Positions 1-11,849 of a DNA stretch of 64,000 nucleotides are shown in pieces. The notes below the pieces were generated by a model that did no database searches, was not told the DNA's origin, and was given only the letters and a program-made list of their open reading frames with translations. The position numbers and the translations under genes are program-made. The stretch is from positions 3,472,001 through 3,536,000 of the forward strand of contig PUFA01000027.1 of assembly GCA_003508835.1 (NCBI GenBank), read 5' to 3'. Source of the DNA: Eonycteris spelaea. Lineage: Eukaryota; Chordata; Mammalia; Chiroptera; Pteropodidae. Numbering within the stretch: the first letter of the stretch is position 1; each line of letters begins with the position of its first letter.

Positions 1-265
1 GGTCAGGCAGGTGGGGGAGAAATTAAGACAGGTAGATTTGAAGTTCAGAAATCATACTGCGTTGATGGCCCCAGAGGAAACCTTAGCTATCTGGGGGAGG
101 AATGGCGGCTTCAACTTTCCTCCCTGATTTTTGGAAACTGACAGAATTATGAGTCTTGCTGCAAGATGTAATGCATCCCAGTTGAACGAAAACATTCTAT
201 GAGAATACTGCTCTACGTGTACTGCTGGGAAAGCAAACAGTGAGGTCCAGGAGGCTGAGGTTTGG

Positions 266-379
266 TAGGGTGACCAACTCACTCTGGTTTGTCTGGAACA
301 GTCCTGGTTTTCCAATGGAAAGTCCCATGTCTCAGGAAATCCCTCGGTCTCAAGCAAACTGGGATGGTTGGTAACACTA
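266..379. mobile_element. Small hAT-type MITE (MER81-like)
   Basis: The segment opens with 'tagggtgaccaac' and closes with 'ggttggtaacacta', which are near-complementary terminal inverted repeats. The interior has the 'ggtttgtctggaacag' and 'caaactgggatgg' arms of the short element I remember as MER81, and the length of 114 bp fits. No convincing target duplication was found. A 132-residue reverse ORF crosses it and looks accidental. Confidence 0.75.
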
Positions 380-2340
380 CTTGAATGTTTTCTGACATAC
401 CGGCCGTATCTGCTGAGAGTCCCTTTCAAAGGGTGGAGGGTTTGGGGCATTTAAAGACATTTAGATTTTTAGGGCACTTTTGTGATACAACCAAGAACGT
501 CCAACAGCAGAAACACCTAGGGGTAAATCTCTTAAGATATGCCACGAGATGGCTTAAATCCCATTAATTTCACAGAGCAATTCATTATTCTTGTCTTTTT
601 GATAAATATGAGCAGAGACTGACCTTTTCCTCAAAAGCGGATGACTGAAAAGCACCATCCTAGAGATCTTAGTTTTTTCATTGGATGTTGCCCCAAAGGT
701 GCTCATATTTGAATTATCAGGAAGATACACTGCTCCAGGCCTGAGCAGAACCTTGCTGGAAATGTTTTCATGCATTAAAGCCATAGGGGTTGTTTTCTTA
801 AATTAAATTCACTTTCAGACATAATTTTTATGACTGCCATTTCAAATTGTGCTCATTTAGTTCTTCTTTCTTCCTAAAAATAAACAAAAAGACAGATGGT
901 ATGCTGTGGGATTGAACTGTGGTGTTAGAAATCCAGGATCAGATGATTTCATCATAAAGTGCGTTAGTTCAATTGGAATGTTTTTATATATACAGAGCAA
1001 TATTAAGCTATATAACTAAATAGTATTACTTAACTAATTTAGTCTATTAATGGTCTGAGCTTTATATTTTTGTCATGAAACTATTGTATTACTGGCCAAT
1101 AGTCAGCATCCAAAAAACAGAGGACTGATCAAAGCTGGACTTTTTTGAATTCAAAAAACAGGTTTTTATAAATGAAAAACATCTAGGGTTTAAATATTTT
1201 AATTTTTTCCTTTAAAACAATCCCAGCAAGATATGATAGAAAGTGTGGGAAATAGGGTGAAATCATTGAAAACAACAACTGTTCTATTACAACTATTGTG
1301 ACATAAGTTATTTTATATATTCCCCAAATTCTGCTTTAAAATACTGTCATCTCATAGATTTGATATAGAAAACACAGAACATTATAAATAATTCATTAAT
1401 TGAAAAAGGCTAAAAAAGCTATTCACCAGATTTGTATTTGATTCTTTAACATAGCTGAGTGACTTCAGAATAGCTAAGTACTATATTCCAGAGTACTTGA
1501 TAATGACAAATGCAATTATCAACTGAAGTACATTAATATTTTCTGAACTGCATTTGTTACTTTGATTGCAAAATGGTTTATGATTCTATTCACAAAAACA
1601 TGATTTTATTCTTGCTCACTCACTCATCTGTTGGACACTTGTAAACTGTTTTCTTGTGATGTTGCAACATACTGGTATGTCAGGATCAATTATGAAGCGT
1701 GTTGAAAGAAGTTGTAACTAATAATAGGAAAGTGGCCCAAAGTTTACAAATTATTTACTTTTTAAAATAAATTAAAGTAGTTCCAGGTTGTCCAAGTCAT
1801 TTTGTTATGCTGTGCTTTCTTGACAGCAAAGGAAGGGGTTTCAAGCCAGCAGGGCAAGATCAGCCATAGTTTGTCTATGTTTTTGTACAGCAGTCAGAGG
1901 AGCAAGACACTGAGGAAAGTAGTCTGTCCTGAGTAGAAAAAACTGTTAAAAATACTTGACTTACATTGTTAAAAAGAAAGAATCAGGAATCAGGAAAATT
2001 CGGAAGCTGTATGTTAAACCAATGTATTCTTGCACTTCAGTGCAATGGAAAGAAGAAACTCCTGCACCAATGTTCATTCAGAAACAATTATGAAGCATTT
2101 ATCAGATACTGTGTTAGGCAGTTCAGGTCCTTCAGGAAGCACTCGTCAAGATGGGGCAGACAGGCAACAGATTTATTGAGGGAAATGATAATGAAAAATA
2201 AAAGGAAAGGGAGTAGGAATAGATAAGGAGAGCCTTCAGAACAACGCAATAGTGACACATGTGAAAGGAGAGAAGGAAGAAGGATTAGGTAGTAAGGTCC
2301 CTGACCATACTGTTCTGCTAAGAAAGTTTAGGCAGGTCAG
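380..2340. other. Unassigned AT-rich DNA
   Basis: I recognise no gene or repeat family here. The first 700 bases have mixed composition; 800-1,800 is AT-rich with scattered poly-A/T runs. From about 1,960 to 2,340 the plus strand becomes purine-rich and carries an 86-codon ORF without recognisable motifs. That last part could be old LTR or internal ERV sequence lying next to the MLT1 LTR, but this is a guess. Confidence 0.5.
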
Positions 2341-2349
2341 TTGGGAGTC

Positions 2350-2805
2350 CTTGAGCGTAGTGGGTGAAATGGTGTCCCCTCCCCACTCCAGAAGATGTCC
2401 ACCAGGGACCTCTGGATGTGACTTTATTTGGAAAGGGGAACTTGCAGATATGAAGAAGGATATCAAGATGAGTTAATCTTGTATTATGTATGTGGTCCCT
2501 AGATCAAATGATAGTATACAAATGATAAGAAGAGAAGTCACAGGCACACAGAAAGGGAGGTCATGTAAAAACAGAGGCAAATATTGGAGTTGTATAGTTA
2601 TAAGCCCAGGAACACTAAGGCACCAGAAGCTAGGAGAAAGGAATGAAATGGATTATTCTTCAGAGCCTCTGGAAAGAACCAACCATGCCAACACCTTGAT
2701 TTCAGACATCTGGCCCTAAAACTGTGAGAGAATATATTCCTATAATTTTAAGCCATTCACTTTCCAGTAATTTGTTATGGCAGACACAGGAAACTAGTAC
2801 ACAGA
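2350..2805 (+). mobile_element. MLT1-type MaLR LTR
   Basis: The segment follows the MLT1 order: 'gtagtgggtgaaatggtgtc' near the start, 'gtgactttatttgg', 'gatatcaagatgag', an interior with 'acacagaaagggaggtcatg', then 'acaccttgatttcagac', 'aactgtgagagaatat' and the 3' end 'ggaaactagtaca'. MLT1 LTRs are non-autonomous LTR retrotransposons related to ERVL. No clear 5-bp duplication is visible. Several small ORFs across it are random readings of the LTR. Confidence 0.85.
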
Positions 2806-2809
2806 GTCA

Positions 2810-3660
2810 AAGCTGCTCATTTAAAGGATCCCTGCCCCCTACAGGAATGGGCCGGCACTGTCATGTCATCACCTGGGAGCAACCCAGGGGAAGTGTGGCC
2901 TCGCCATGAATGCAACAGCAGATCCAGAAAAGTGGCAGCTAGCACTGTCATTTAACCATGCTTCCCACAAGTTTCTCTTCAAGAGGTCTGGGTGATATGT
3001 CTTCATGACTACCATGCTATGAAATATCAAAGGAGTAAATAGTAAGAGAGCAGAATCTTAGCCTTCCAGAAGCTTAGTTGATAAACCAATGGATGTTGCA
3101 CACATGGGAATATGAGCATGTACGCGATAAAGGAGAATGACTTTATGTAGAAATTCTGAGGGAATTCAAAACCATGGAAGGGTCAGCCTAGAATGAGTTG
3201 AATTTGGGAAGCTTCATTCCTTGAAGAAAGTGGTGCAGTAGCTGGTGAAGAAAGTGGTGAAAAGTAGGACACATAGAATGGATGCAGAGCAGAGGACCAG
3301 CAGTAAGGTTGAAGAAGAAAGTGAAGAGCCTGACCTACTTGTTTCATGAAAAACTGTATACAGCAAGAGGGAGAGAGAGAGAGACAGAAAATGATCAAGA
3401 AGGAAGAGATTTCACAAGGCAGGGAGTAAATGCGAAAGTAAAAGTGGACAGAGACATGGAGAGGCAAGGTCTTCCTCAACCCCACATCTGTTTTATTTAA
3501 AAGATACATCTCCTGGGTAAACTCAGACCCAGACCAGGATCCACATGGCAAGAATCCAGGAAACCCTAGTCTGCTGGAATGACAAAGACTTAATCAGGAT
3601 CCAAAATAAATTATTACATTTATTCAAAAATAAAGAGCATGGCATTGAGAACTAGCAGAC
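2810..3660. other. Unassigned DNA, purine-rich 3,190-3,480
   Basis: Nothing is recognised. The plus strand from about 3,190 to 3,480 is strongly purine-rich (gaagaaagtggtg and gagagagagag runs), which explains the overlapping ORFs of 122 and 72 codons on opposite strands. The reverse ORF is rich in Ser, Phe and Leu, as expected from antisense purine tracts, so I do not call a gene. Confidence 0.45.
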
Positions 3661-3664
3661 CATT

Positions 3665-3795
3665 GTAACCTACTTATTGACTAAAACTGGGTGAGCCTTA
3701 AATTCTGAGATAGATTTTCGTGTGTTAAACAGAAATAATAAAAATTTTGTGTCAGAAAGGATCAAATGAGCCAGCATATGTTAATGAACACTCAA
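3665..3795 (+). repeat. Degraded MIR SINE
   Basis: The order 'actgggtgagcctta', 'gttaaacagaaataat', 'aggatcaaatgagcc', 'gttaatgaacactc' follows the 3' half of MIR (the tail after 'ctgtgtgaccttgggcaag'). Divergence is high and the tRNA-like 5' part is missing. Confidence 0.5.
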
Positions 3796-3849
3796 CTAAC
3801 GCTCCACTATGCTTAGTTACTATGCTTTATGGTACACGCTATTATCTAA

Positions 3850-4015
3850 ATTTGTGTTACATACACTTAGGTATCCATAATCCCATCACTCAAAAAAATT
3901 ACTATTAACTTTTTAGTATATAAATCTTTCCATATTTTTTCAATTTATACGTGGAGATACATCTTGCAATACATTCTCTGGTTAGGTTGCCACCTCCCCC
4001 CACTCAAATGAATTA
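3850..4015 (-). mobile_element. L1M-type 3'UTR fragment
   Basis: The run 'ccataatcccatcac' followed by 'actattaactttttagta' and 'atctttccatatttt' is the reverse of the old L1 tail usually read as '...gttaacattttggtgt...'. It probably belongs with the larger minus-strand L1 piece at 4,485-5,460, separated by a different repeat. Confidence 0.55.
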
Positions 4016-4021
4016 TCAGAT

Positions 4022-4043
4022 GCCCCCCCCACACACACACACA
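4022..4043. repeat. Short C-tract plus (CA)n
   Basis: A run of eight or more C is followed by alternating CA: a simple sequence of about 22 bp. Confidence 0.85.
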
Positions 4044-4129
4044 TTACATACTGTGGACCTCCTTTTGTATTAGTAAATGAAGATCCATATCGTTTTTAAT
4101 GACAATGTATGGTAGAGGTTACTAGCGCT

Positions 4130-4480
4130 TACTCATATCTTGTTTTCTTCTTCTTCTGGGACACACAGAAAAACATACACCCTAGTTGCCTTGAGTTAGG
4201 TAGAGCCATGTGACTAGTTCTGGCCAGTCAGCTCTAAATGAAAATGATGTGCGTCACTTACATAGGCTGAGGCAGTGAAGAGCCTCTGCGTTGCTCTCCA
4301 GCCCTGCCGCAGTGGCATTACATGGAAATGATGGAGCTGCAGGATGGAGACAGCCTGAAAAGGGAACTGCCCTGAGGAGGTCACTGCAAACTCAATGGAC
4401 CTTATGTAAGGGAGGGGAAAAAATTAGATGTAAAGCTTTCATGATTCCAGCATTTGCTTGGTGTGGTCTAGCTTATCCTT
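4130..4480 (+). repeat. Old interspersed repeat, family unresolved
   Basis: The block with 'ccatgtgactagttctggcc', 'gatgtgcgtcactta' and 'ggaccttatgtaagggagg' resembles a common ancient mammalian repeat normally containing 'gccatgtgactaagttctggccaatgg'. It lies between two L1 3'UTR pieces in the same orientation, so it may have inserted into that L1. I am not sure whether it is LTR or other class. The segment at 11,850-12,235 looks like a second, more decayed copy. Confidence 0.5.
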
Positions 4481-4484
4481 AACA

Positions 4485-5460
4485 TGCAGGGTAATAGTCC
4501 ACATATAGCAAAAGAGGTTGTTTCAAAGTCTTCATTATTATAAGCAATTCTGCAATGAACATTTATGTATATGGAAAATCTGATTATTTCCGTAGAATAA
4601 ATTCCTAGAAATAAAATTTCTGGGTCAAAAAGTATGCACACTTCAACTTTCATTTTCACACTTCAACTTTTAATAGATATTGACTAAATGCTCCAGCACA
4701 GAGGTTTCACCCAAACTGTAAAGCCAGAGTGTATTAGAGTGCCTTTTATTATACGTTTGACAAAACTGTATTACCAAATTTTTTAATTAATGTCTTCGAT
4801 TGCTAATGAGGCTTAATTTTTTCTATATGTTTATTGGCACTTCAATGTCTTTAGTCAAGTATAATTAACCTCCTATAGTTTATTTTTTCTATTTGGCTGT
4901 TTGTTTTATGGTACTAATCATACTTGACGTGTCTGCCTCTGTCTGCCTTTATGTTCCAAATATGTTCCTTGTTTGTTACTTATCTTTTAATCTTACCATT
5001 AATGTTCTGCAATATGGGCATTGTTACTTTGTACATAATTGCAATTATTAAGAGTTTCCTTTATGGTTTCTGGTTTTGATGTCCTGATCAGATTTCTAAT
5101 CCTTTCTATTTCAAGTTTTAAAAAATATTCACCTATATTTTATCCAAGTACTTATAGAATTTTTTTTCATAGTTAAATTATTAACCCATCTGGTAGGACC
5201 CTTATATACAATAGAGCTCCTACATCATATATTGAATAATTTATCATTTTTTATTTGATTTTAGATAATATCTTACCATGCAATAAATCCCTATATGTTT
5301 TAATATGCTTCTCTACTTCTTATTTAATTGAGTTAGCTGTCTAATCCTAAGCCAGCATATGCTACTTTATTATAGGTTTAGTTACTCATTTTAAGAAATT
5401 TAAAACTTTCATAGCTACATTTCTACCTTAATTCTTCAAGATAATTAGAATAAATTTGAA
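4485..5460 (-). mobile_element. L1M 3'UTR/ORF2-end fragment
   Basis: Read on the minus strand this is an old L1 3' region. On the plus strand it shows the typical reversed order 'caattctgcaatgaacat', 'aaattcctagaaataaaatt', 'gggtcaaaaagtatg', then T-rich sequence with 'gaggcttaattttttc' and 'catctggtaggaccc'. No long ORF remains. A 19-bp near-tandem duplication ('cacacttcaacttt' twice) sits at about 4,636-4,671. Confidence 0.75.
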
Positions 5461-6535
5461 AAGTTCCATACAACAAAAGATTTTTTATTCAAACAAAAAC
5501 TTCTGCAGAACTTCTCAGTTTGAAGCGATGGTGATAGGAGTAGGAGCTAAAGTCCCATCTACTGGTCCACCCACTAGATCCCAGCTGCAACTTCTGAGGA
5601 ACAATTTGAGAAATCACTGCTCTGAGGATTCCTCCTGCTGTAAAGGACATCCTGTCCCATGAGCACAGGTCATGGGCAACCAGAAATAGAGGAGGCTCGT
5701 GGTCTGTTTTTTTATATACTGATAGTCTTGGTCCTCCCACGAAATGGTAGAGGTTCCCACACCTTTGGAGGCCTATAGCTTCCTGCTTCGTCTTACAGCA
5801 GTTGCTTTGGCTGCAGGTGTGCCTCTGTCACAAGTTGCTCTCCCCTATCTTTTTACCTTCTTTTCAGCAACCCTAAATAATATCTTTATTGCCCCAATAT
5901 TTGAGCATCTGTTCCACATTTGAGTATTTTCACTTAACAGTAGCTTTGGAACCATTTAAGTAACTAACCATTTCCATTCTTAGCCAAAGAGAATATAAAA
6001 GGTGAAGCGTTACAGATGTGCTATAAATGGAGAGGCGACAAGTATGTGGAGACTCGCTTTCCCTGGGTACAGAGAGAAAGCTCTGTGGTGATCTGAATTT
6101 CTCAAGTTAACATTTACATGTCCTCACCACTTAAGGTGGAAAAGTAAGAATCCATTCTTCTAACTATGTCTGGTACATTTGTATTATCACTGTTCACTAA
6201 AAAGGATAGAACATTTACCACTGGTTTCTTTTTACCTCTATAACATGAAATAAGGAAGGCCCGGTTATCACTACTTAGTGATCACATATTCTAGTCCTGG
6301 TAATGATCAAATTTAGATCTGAGTCATTGCATTCATTATGATTCCTATGGACCACATGTAATTCTTTAGTCAAATTAAAGTTTAGAGAGAGTTAAATGGA
6401 AAGCCATCTTTCCCTTGTAATAAATTTAAAATACATACAACATAAATTAAAATTCCCATTGATTTATTAAAGGAAGGCAATGGAACATATGTCTTAGTGA
6501 GAATGTTGACTTACCTTTATTGGAATTTGTTAGAA
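5461..6535. other. Unassigned DNA
   Basis: No gene or repeat family is recognised. At 5,480-5,740 ORFs of 68 and 83 codons overlap on opposite strands in the better-balanced part of the stretch, but neither shows a motif. The rest is ordinary AT-rich sequence. Confidence 0.45.
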
Positions 6536-6539
6536 GTAA

Positions 6540-8250
6540 GTTAGAAGGCTTTCCATTCATTCACTTATCATTCATTCATTCATTCATTCATATTTATTGA
6601 ATGTGTAATATAAAGTACTGTTGTATGTGTTAAGGATTTAGTACTAAGGATATATCACAGGCAGAAAGGTTATGCTACAACAGAGCTGAAAGTGTAGTGG
6701 AAAAAGCTTTAAAATTGATAAACAATAAATTTAAAAAATCATAGAGTAATAAGTGCTATACTAAGAATTAAAATAGAGTAATATGATAGACATTGCCTCC
6801 TTTGAATTGGATGGTCATAGAAAATTCTCTGTGAAGATGACTTCAAGCCAAAATATGAATAGAAAGAGAGAGATCCATATGAATATCAAAAAAAAAAAAG
6901 ACTCTTAAAGGTAGATAGAAAAACTGGAACAAAGCCATATGGCAGAAGTTGGGTGAGTTTTCTATGACCACAATGACTGGAATATAGCAAACAAGAGGAA
7001 ACATGATACAAGATGAATTTCAATAGATAGTTCGGAGGCAGATTACAGAGGACTTTGCAAACTAGATTAAGGAATTTGAATTTTATAACAAGTATGAAGG
7101 AAAGCTATTGGAGGATTATAAGCAGATGAATGAAATGTTCTGATTTACATTTATAGTATTCTGGCTGCTAAACAGAGAATTGATTAAGAGAGCCAAATTG
7201 AAATGATAGAGTAGTAAAAGGGGAAAATGATGATGCTGAGGAAAGGGAAAATTTTTTGGAGGGATGCTCCTGAGTAGAAAAAAGGTGACATGCAAAAGAT
7301 GGCCTTAAATCATTTGTGACAGGAAAAAAACTAACAGTCTAGATTCAAGTAGGTGAGTAGAGTGGCACTGGAAGAGTTTGGAAGGTCTATTTTGATTGTT
7401 TCCGTTTTCTCAGTGAAATAGGAAGCCAGATCAGCACTGAGAATGAGGATGGGAAGTTGTGCTGGAAGTTTGAGGGATATAGACGAGTGGGAATGTAAAT
7501 GATTGTGGGAAATGTAGTGTGGTTGCCAGATAGCACAAAAATTCCTCTTAATGTTAATGATCATAAATTGAAAATGAGACCAGTCAATCTGGAGCTATTT
7601 TTCTTCAGTCAAATTCAGCTATACAGTGGTACATGGAGAATAAAGAAAAATTGGACTTTGCTAAGATTGATGTTGGTCAAAACCACAGAAGAACAAGGGA
7701 GTTGAGAATTCATGCAAGAAGGTTATTTTAATTGAACCACGGACTATAAGCTGGGTAATTATATGAGTGAGGAAACCAGGTGGGAGGTGAGCAAGAGAGA
7801 GTGTGAAATTGTTCTATGATCAATAGCTTATGGATCCCAGAGGAAGAGAAGGATTACTAGCAATGGAATAATAGAAAGAGTGAGCTGAAAAGATAGGTGA
7901 TGGGCGGAGTGGAAATGTTGAAATTTGAGATTATGGGCAATTTTCACTGGTAATGACAAGGACTCAGATATAACTTTAGAGTGTCTAATTGAAGTAGAAG
8001 TAAATAGGAGAGTAAGGAGCTGAAAGGTACTAGAAGGACCTCTATTTGGATATTAAAATTGCCAAGAATTATGACAGGAGTAATGGAACAAGCATAAGCA
8101 GTTCTAATAAAACACAGTGGAGAAAAGAAAAACAATAAAAATGGAAAAAAGTGGTTAATAAGGAGGCAGAGATTGGAGATTGAGCATACATATAGTTGAT
8201 ACGCTTGATAAAGAGCAAACATAATTAAAATAGAAACATTAAGTAAAGAC
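6540..8250 (-). mobile_element. Internally deleted L2 LINE with ORF2 fossils
   Basis: The plus-strand left edge has CATT repeats followed by 'tatttattgaatgtg', which is the reversed L2 3' terminus. On the minus strand two stop-free stretches keep protein landmarks: one (7,944-8,252) reads VIILGNFNI, matching the GDFN motif of the L2/CR1 AP-endonuclease with Asp changed to Asn; another (7,331-7,564) reads LASYFTEK, the conserved linker between endonuclease and reverse transcriptase. The 3'UTR and last part of ORF2 occupy 6,540-7,190. The catalytic reverse-transcriptase core that should lie between is absent, so a deletion near 7,190-7,250 is inferred. The copy cannot encode a working protein. 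Confidence 0.85.
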
Positions 8251-8279
8251 ATAACTGAATAGCTTCCATTTCCAGAAAT

Positions 8280-9905
8280 ATGTCAGATTAGACCTCAGGA
8301 GGAGTAGCTAAAAAGTTAGGAAAGTTTTTGAAAAATACTTCTAAATGAACTATTGGGCTAACATAAAATAAGGAATCTATATATTCCCAAAATGAAAGCA
8401 GGAAATCTTGGAGGTGGTGAATTTTAAAGCTGCCTCTTCCCTAGGAATTCTGACACACTCTGGACACCTTGTACTTCCACTTTGACAGATATAAAGGATG
8501 CAGGAGAAAAGAGCAAAGGCCTGAGGCTGGCCCCAAGTGGGGGAACAAATAGAGAGTTCTCCACAAAAAGATGCTCACTTAATGCCATAACCCTCCATAC
8601 AAGGATACATGATAAACAAAATCCCACCACACATAAAGGGTAAGAAAACATACCTATCTTCAATCTGGCATTGGGTGGAGAGGAAAAATAATCTCTTGAG
8701 AATTCCTAGCCACAAGACTACCTTTACTTTGATTTTTATTGTGAATTCATGTTACAATAAGGCGTATGGTCCAAATGAAAAAACACCAAACACATTAAAC
8801 AAAATAACAACAAACTAACCCATAAAAAACAATAACAGAGCTAAAAAGTTAAATTTAAGGTGGTTATGTCAGAAATGAATACAAGTCTGCTCTGAAGGAA
8901 CTCAATTTCAACCCCAATTCAAAGAATTACCACTTAAAGTTCAAAGGAAAATAAGTTACTCATGGTAAAAATTACAAAACATCTAAGAGATTGATGTCTC
9001 ATGGGTGAAATATAGCAGAAAAAGAGAAAAAATAGATGCAGAAAGATTTTAAATGTTAACATTATCAGAAATAGAATATAAAATTATGTTTAATGTTTTC
9101 AAAAAGATTTTTTAAAGGATCTTAAAAATATAAGCAGGGAATATAATACCTTACAAATTAAGCAAGAAGGTGTGAAAAGAAGGAAACAGACCTAGAAATG
9201 AAAAATACTATACCTAATTAAAAATTGGATGAAAGGATTAAACAGCTGAGAAGAGAATCAGTAATCTGGAAGTCAGTTTCAAGGAAATTATCAAAAATAT
9301 AGTCCAGTGACACAAATAATATAAAAAATAGGTTATGAGGCATGGAAAAATGTACTGAGGAAGCATAACATGTTGAATTAGAATTTCAGAAGAGATCATT
9401 TCATGAGTTACTGGCTATGAATTTTCTAATACAAAAAGGATACTACTTCTTAGCTCCAAGAAGTTCAATAAATTCCAAACATTATAATAAAATGATACCC
9501 ATACCTAGACACATGGTAGATAAACTTCAAAATACAAAAAAAAAAAGAATAAAAACAGCAAATGAACAAAAGAATTAAATACATAAAATATAAAAACAGC
9601 CTGGAAGAAAAGATAGATTACATATGAAAACAGCTCTTAGACTGAGAGATGACTTCTCAAAAATAGAGGAAGCAGAACATAGTAAAATAGTATATTAACT
9701 ATGTTGAAAGATTTAACTGTCATCCTGAAATTATATACCCAACAAAACTGTATTTCAATAAGATGAATAAATTAAGAAAATTTCACCCAGTCCCTGAGAA
9801 TATGCCACTAATGAACTAACAACAAAAAGAATATCTAAATAATATACTTAAAGCAAAAGAAAATTATTTCAAATGAAGGTCTAAGGTACATATATCATAA
9901 AACAT
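8280..9905 (+). mobile_element. HAL1/L1-type ORF1 element (copy 1)
   Basis: A-rich plus strand follows L1/HAL1 ORF1 nucleotide order: 'gagaagagaatcagtaatct' (coiled-coil end), 'agaagttcaataaattcc', 'acctagacacatggtagat', 'aaaacagcctggaagaaaag', then 'atatacccaacaaaactg' and 'aaatttcaccc'. These correspond to the RNA-binding C-terminal part of ORF1p. Frame is destroyed throughout. No ORF2-like sequence follows, which fits HAL1 (a half-L1 with ORF1 only), although 3' truncation of an ordinary old L1 is an alternative. Its 5' part (about 8,430-8,830) resembles that of copy 2 at 16,210-17,700. Confidence 0.7.
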
Positions 9906-10195
9906 ATCATTAAATATGCTTATAAAACTAATTAAACAATAAATGTTATAAATAATTGCATATAATTTATGGAACAAAACTAAATTTCTTGTCAACTATC
10001 ATTTATAAATACCAGAAAGAGTGATCATAGACAAAGCATCCTACTTTTGTACTTGTTAAGAAAGAAGATAAATACACTCACCAATGTTAGATTTTGTTAA
10101 GTTTCTATGTTTAAACAGCAAGTGTAACTATGAAATGAATAGACATGCTGATGTAGGAAGGAGGCAAGAGAACTAAAATGTTAAATCAAACTGTA
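9906..10195. other. AT-rich DNA between L1-like and LTR-like blocks
   Basis: No feature is recognised. It may include the 3' tail of the HAL1-like element. Confidence 0.4.
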
Positions 10196-10199
10196 TTCA

Positions 10200-10783
10200 G
10201 AGACTGCAATATGCTGATCGACCCAACAGTCAGACCATGAGGAAACCTGTAGAACAAAGATTTCTGCTGAGATTGCTAACAAACCCCATACCATGATGGG
10301 AAAATGGGAAAACAGAATCTTTAAGCCACACCCTACAAAAAATAAAATCATTCATTCCTCTATGGCTAAAACCATGAGGAAGACATGGATCGAAGGCTGA
10401 GAATTGCCAGCAGGCCTTTTTATGCTACATATTCTTATCCTTTCTCACTGTATGCCCATATCATCAAATGAAAATGGGTAAAGAAGACTTTAAATGAGAA
10501 TTCACAGAAACTAAGAATTATATATGAATTGGATTCCCTGAACATTGGGGGTCCCTCTCATTGTCTGTCTCTCTGTCTGTCCATCTGAGTCTCTCTCAGA
10601 CTCTTACTCCCTGCCTCAGTGAGGAGACCACAGTCTGTCTACAGAGTGTTATCCTTCTCTAATAAACTCTCTTTTTGACTCTAATGCTGGCGTGCATTTA
10701 AATTTTCTCGTGCTCAGCCAAGAACTCTCTCTTGGTGCAGGGCTTGAGTTTCCCTAACTCGGGGGAATTTGCCCTATCTGGCA
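10200..10783 (+). mobile_element. Possible class I ERV solo LTR
   Basis: The right half has an R/U5-like layout: a pyrimidine-rich 'tctgtctctctgtctgtcc' stretch, a poly-A signal AATAAA at 10,661-10,666 within 'ctaataaactctctttttga', then 'gccaagaactctctcttgg' and 'cctaactcggggg', ending near 'ctatctggca'. This resembles gammaretrovirus-like LTRs. The left half is taken as U3 only by position. No paired LTR, primer-binding site or gag/pol remnant was seen, and no target duplication was found. Confidence 0.4.
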
Positions 10784-11498
10784 TCAATATAGTGTTTAAC
10801 TTCCAAAATAGTAAAGGAGAAAAAAATGAAATGAGAAAAAAAATTAAAGTGCTCAATACCCCTGCCCTCCGCCCCCCGCCCCCATACACAGAGAAACTCA
10901 GCAGGTTAATCTCTACATTCAATCTAAATCCAATAAACATCTCAACATTTTTCTGATACTTCATAAACTTAAGCTCAATTTGTAACTATCTTTCAACTTA
11001 GATTTTATTTTGTTATGTTCTTCTTAATAACTTCTGGTATAGAAGTTTTACTAGCCACATAACATAAGTGAAGTAACTTTCCTTTTTTTCTACTTTGAAG
11101 ACAATTTTATAAAATAGAGATGACCCAAAATCAGAGAGTTTGGTAAAATTACTTGTTTGGGCTTAATGTCTTTTCTTGGATGTAGGAAGATTGAGGATAA
11201 TGGGAAATGGTAAAGTCAACTTTTTAGAAGTTATTTATTATATTCTATTTTATCTTGACTGAATTTTTATAATTTGTGTTATTCTAAAAATTTTCCACTA
11301 TATCTAAGTTTTCAGTTTTACTGTCTTAAAGTTTATTTTAATCTCCTGATTTTCGTACATCAGAGTAGAATAAAGGTTAGTTCTCCGTATTAGGAGAAGT
11401 GGGAGGATATGTGCTATTGATAAAGAAACAGTGGGATTTAGCAAGAGGGAAGCCTAACGTAGGACTTTTGATTGGGCATGGCTACCCCCAAAAATATA

Positions 11499-11833
11499 CA
11501 GTTGACTCTTGGACAACAGGGGGCTTAGGGGCACTGACTTCCTGCACAACTGAAAATCTGCATAAAACTTTTGAGTTCCCAAAAACTTAATTACTAATAG
11601 CCTATAGACTGGAAGCTTTACCAAGAGCATAAACAGTTGATCAACACACTTTGTAGGTCATATGTATTATATGTTGTATTCCTACAATAAAGTAAGCTAG
11701 AGAAATGAAAGTGTTATTCAGAAAATCATGAGGAAGACAAAATACATTTACAGCACTGTCCTTATATATTGAAAAACTATCTGCGTATAAGTGGACTTTG
11801 CAGTTCAAATCTGTATTATTCAAGGGCCAACTG
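11499..11833. mobile_element. Tigger-type mariner MITE with TA duplications
   Basis: The element starts 'cagttgactcttggacaac' and ends 'attcaagggccaactg'; these ends are inverted repeats of the Tigger 'cagttgacccttgaacaa' kind. TA dinucleotides flank it at 11,497-11,498 and 11,834-11,835, the expected Tc1/mariner target duplication. The interior ('aacttaattactaatagcc', 'caataaagtaagctagag', 'gcgtataagtggac') matches a well-known 330-bp non-autonomous family. It encodes no transposase. Confidence 0.9.
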
Positions 11834-11849
11834 TATTATATTGTCTAGC

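Noticed and set aside
52..450. 132-codon reverse ORF as a gene
   Set aside because: It runs straight through the MER81-like MITE, has no domain, and its composition is that of antisense repeat.
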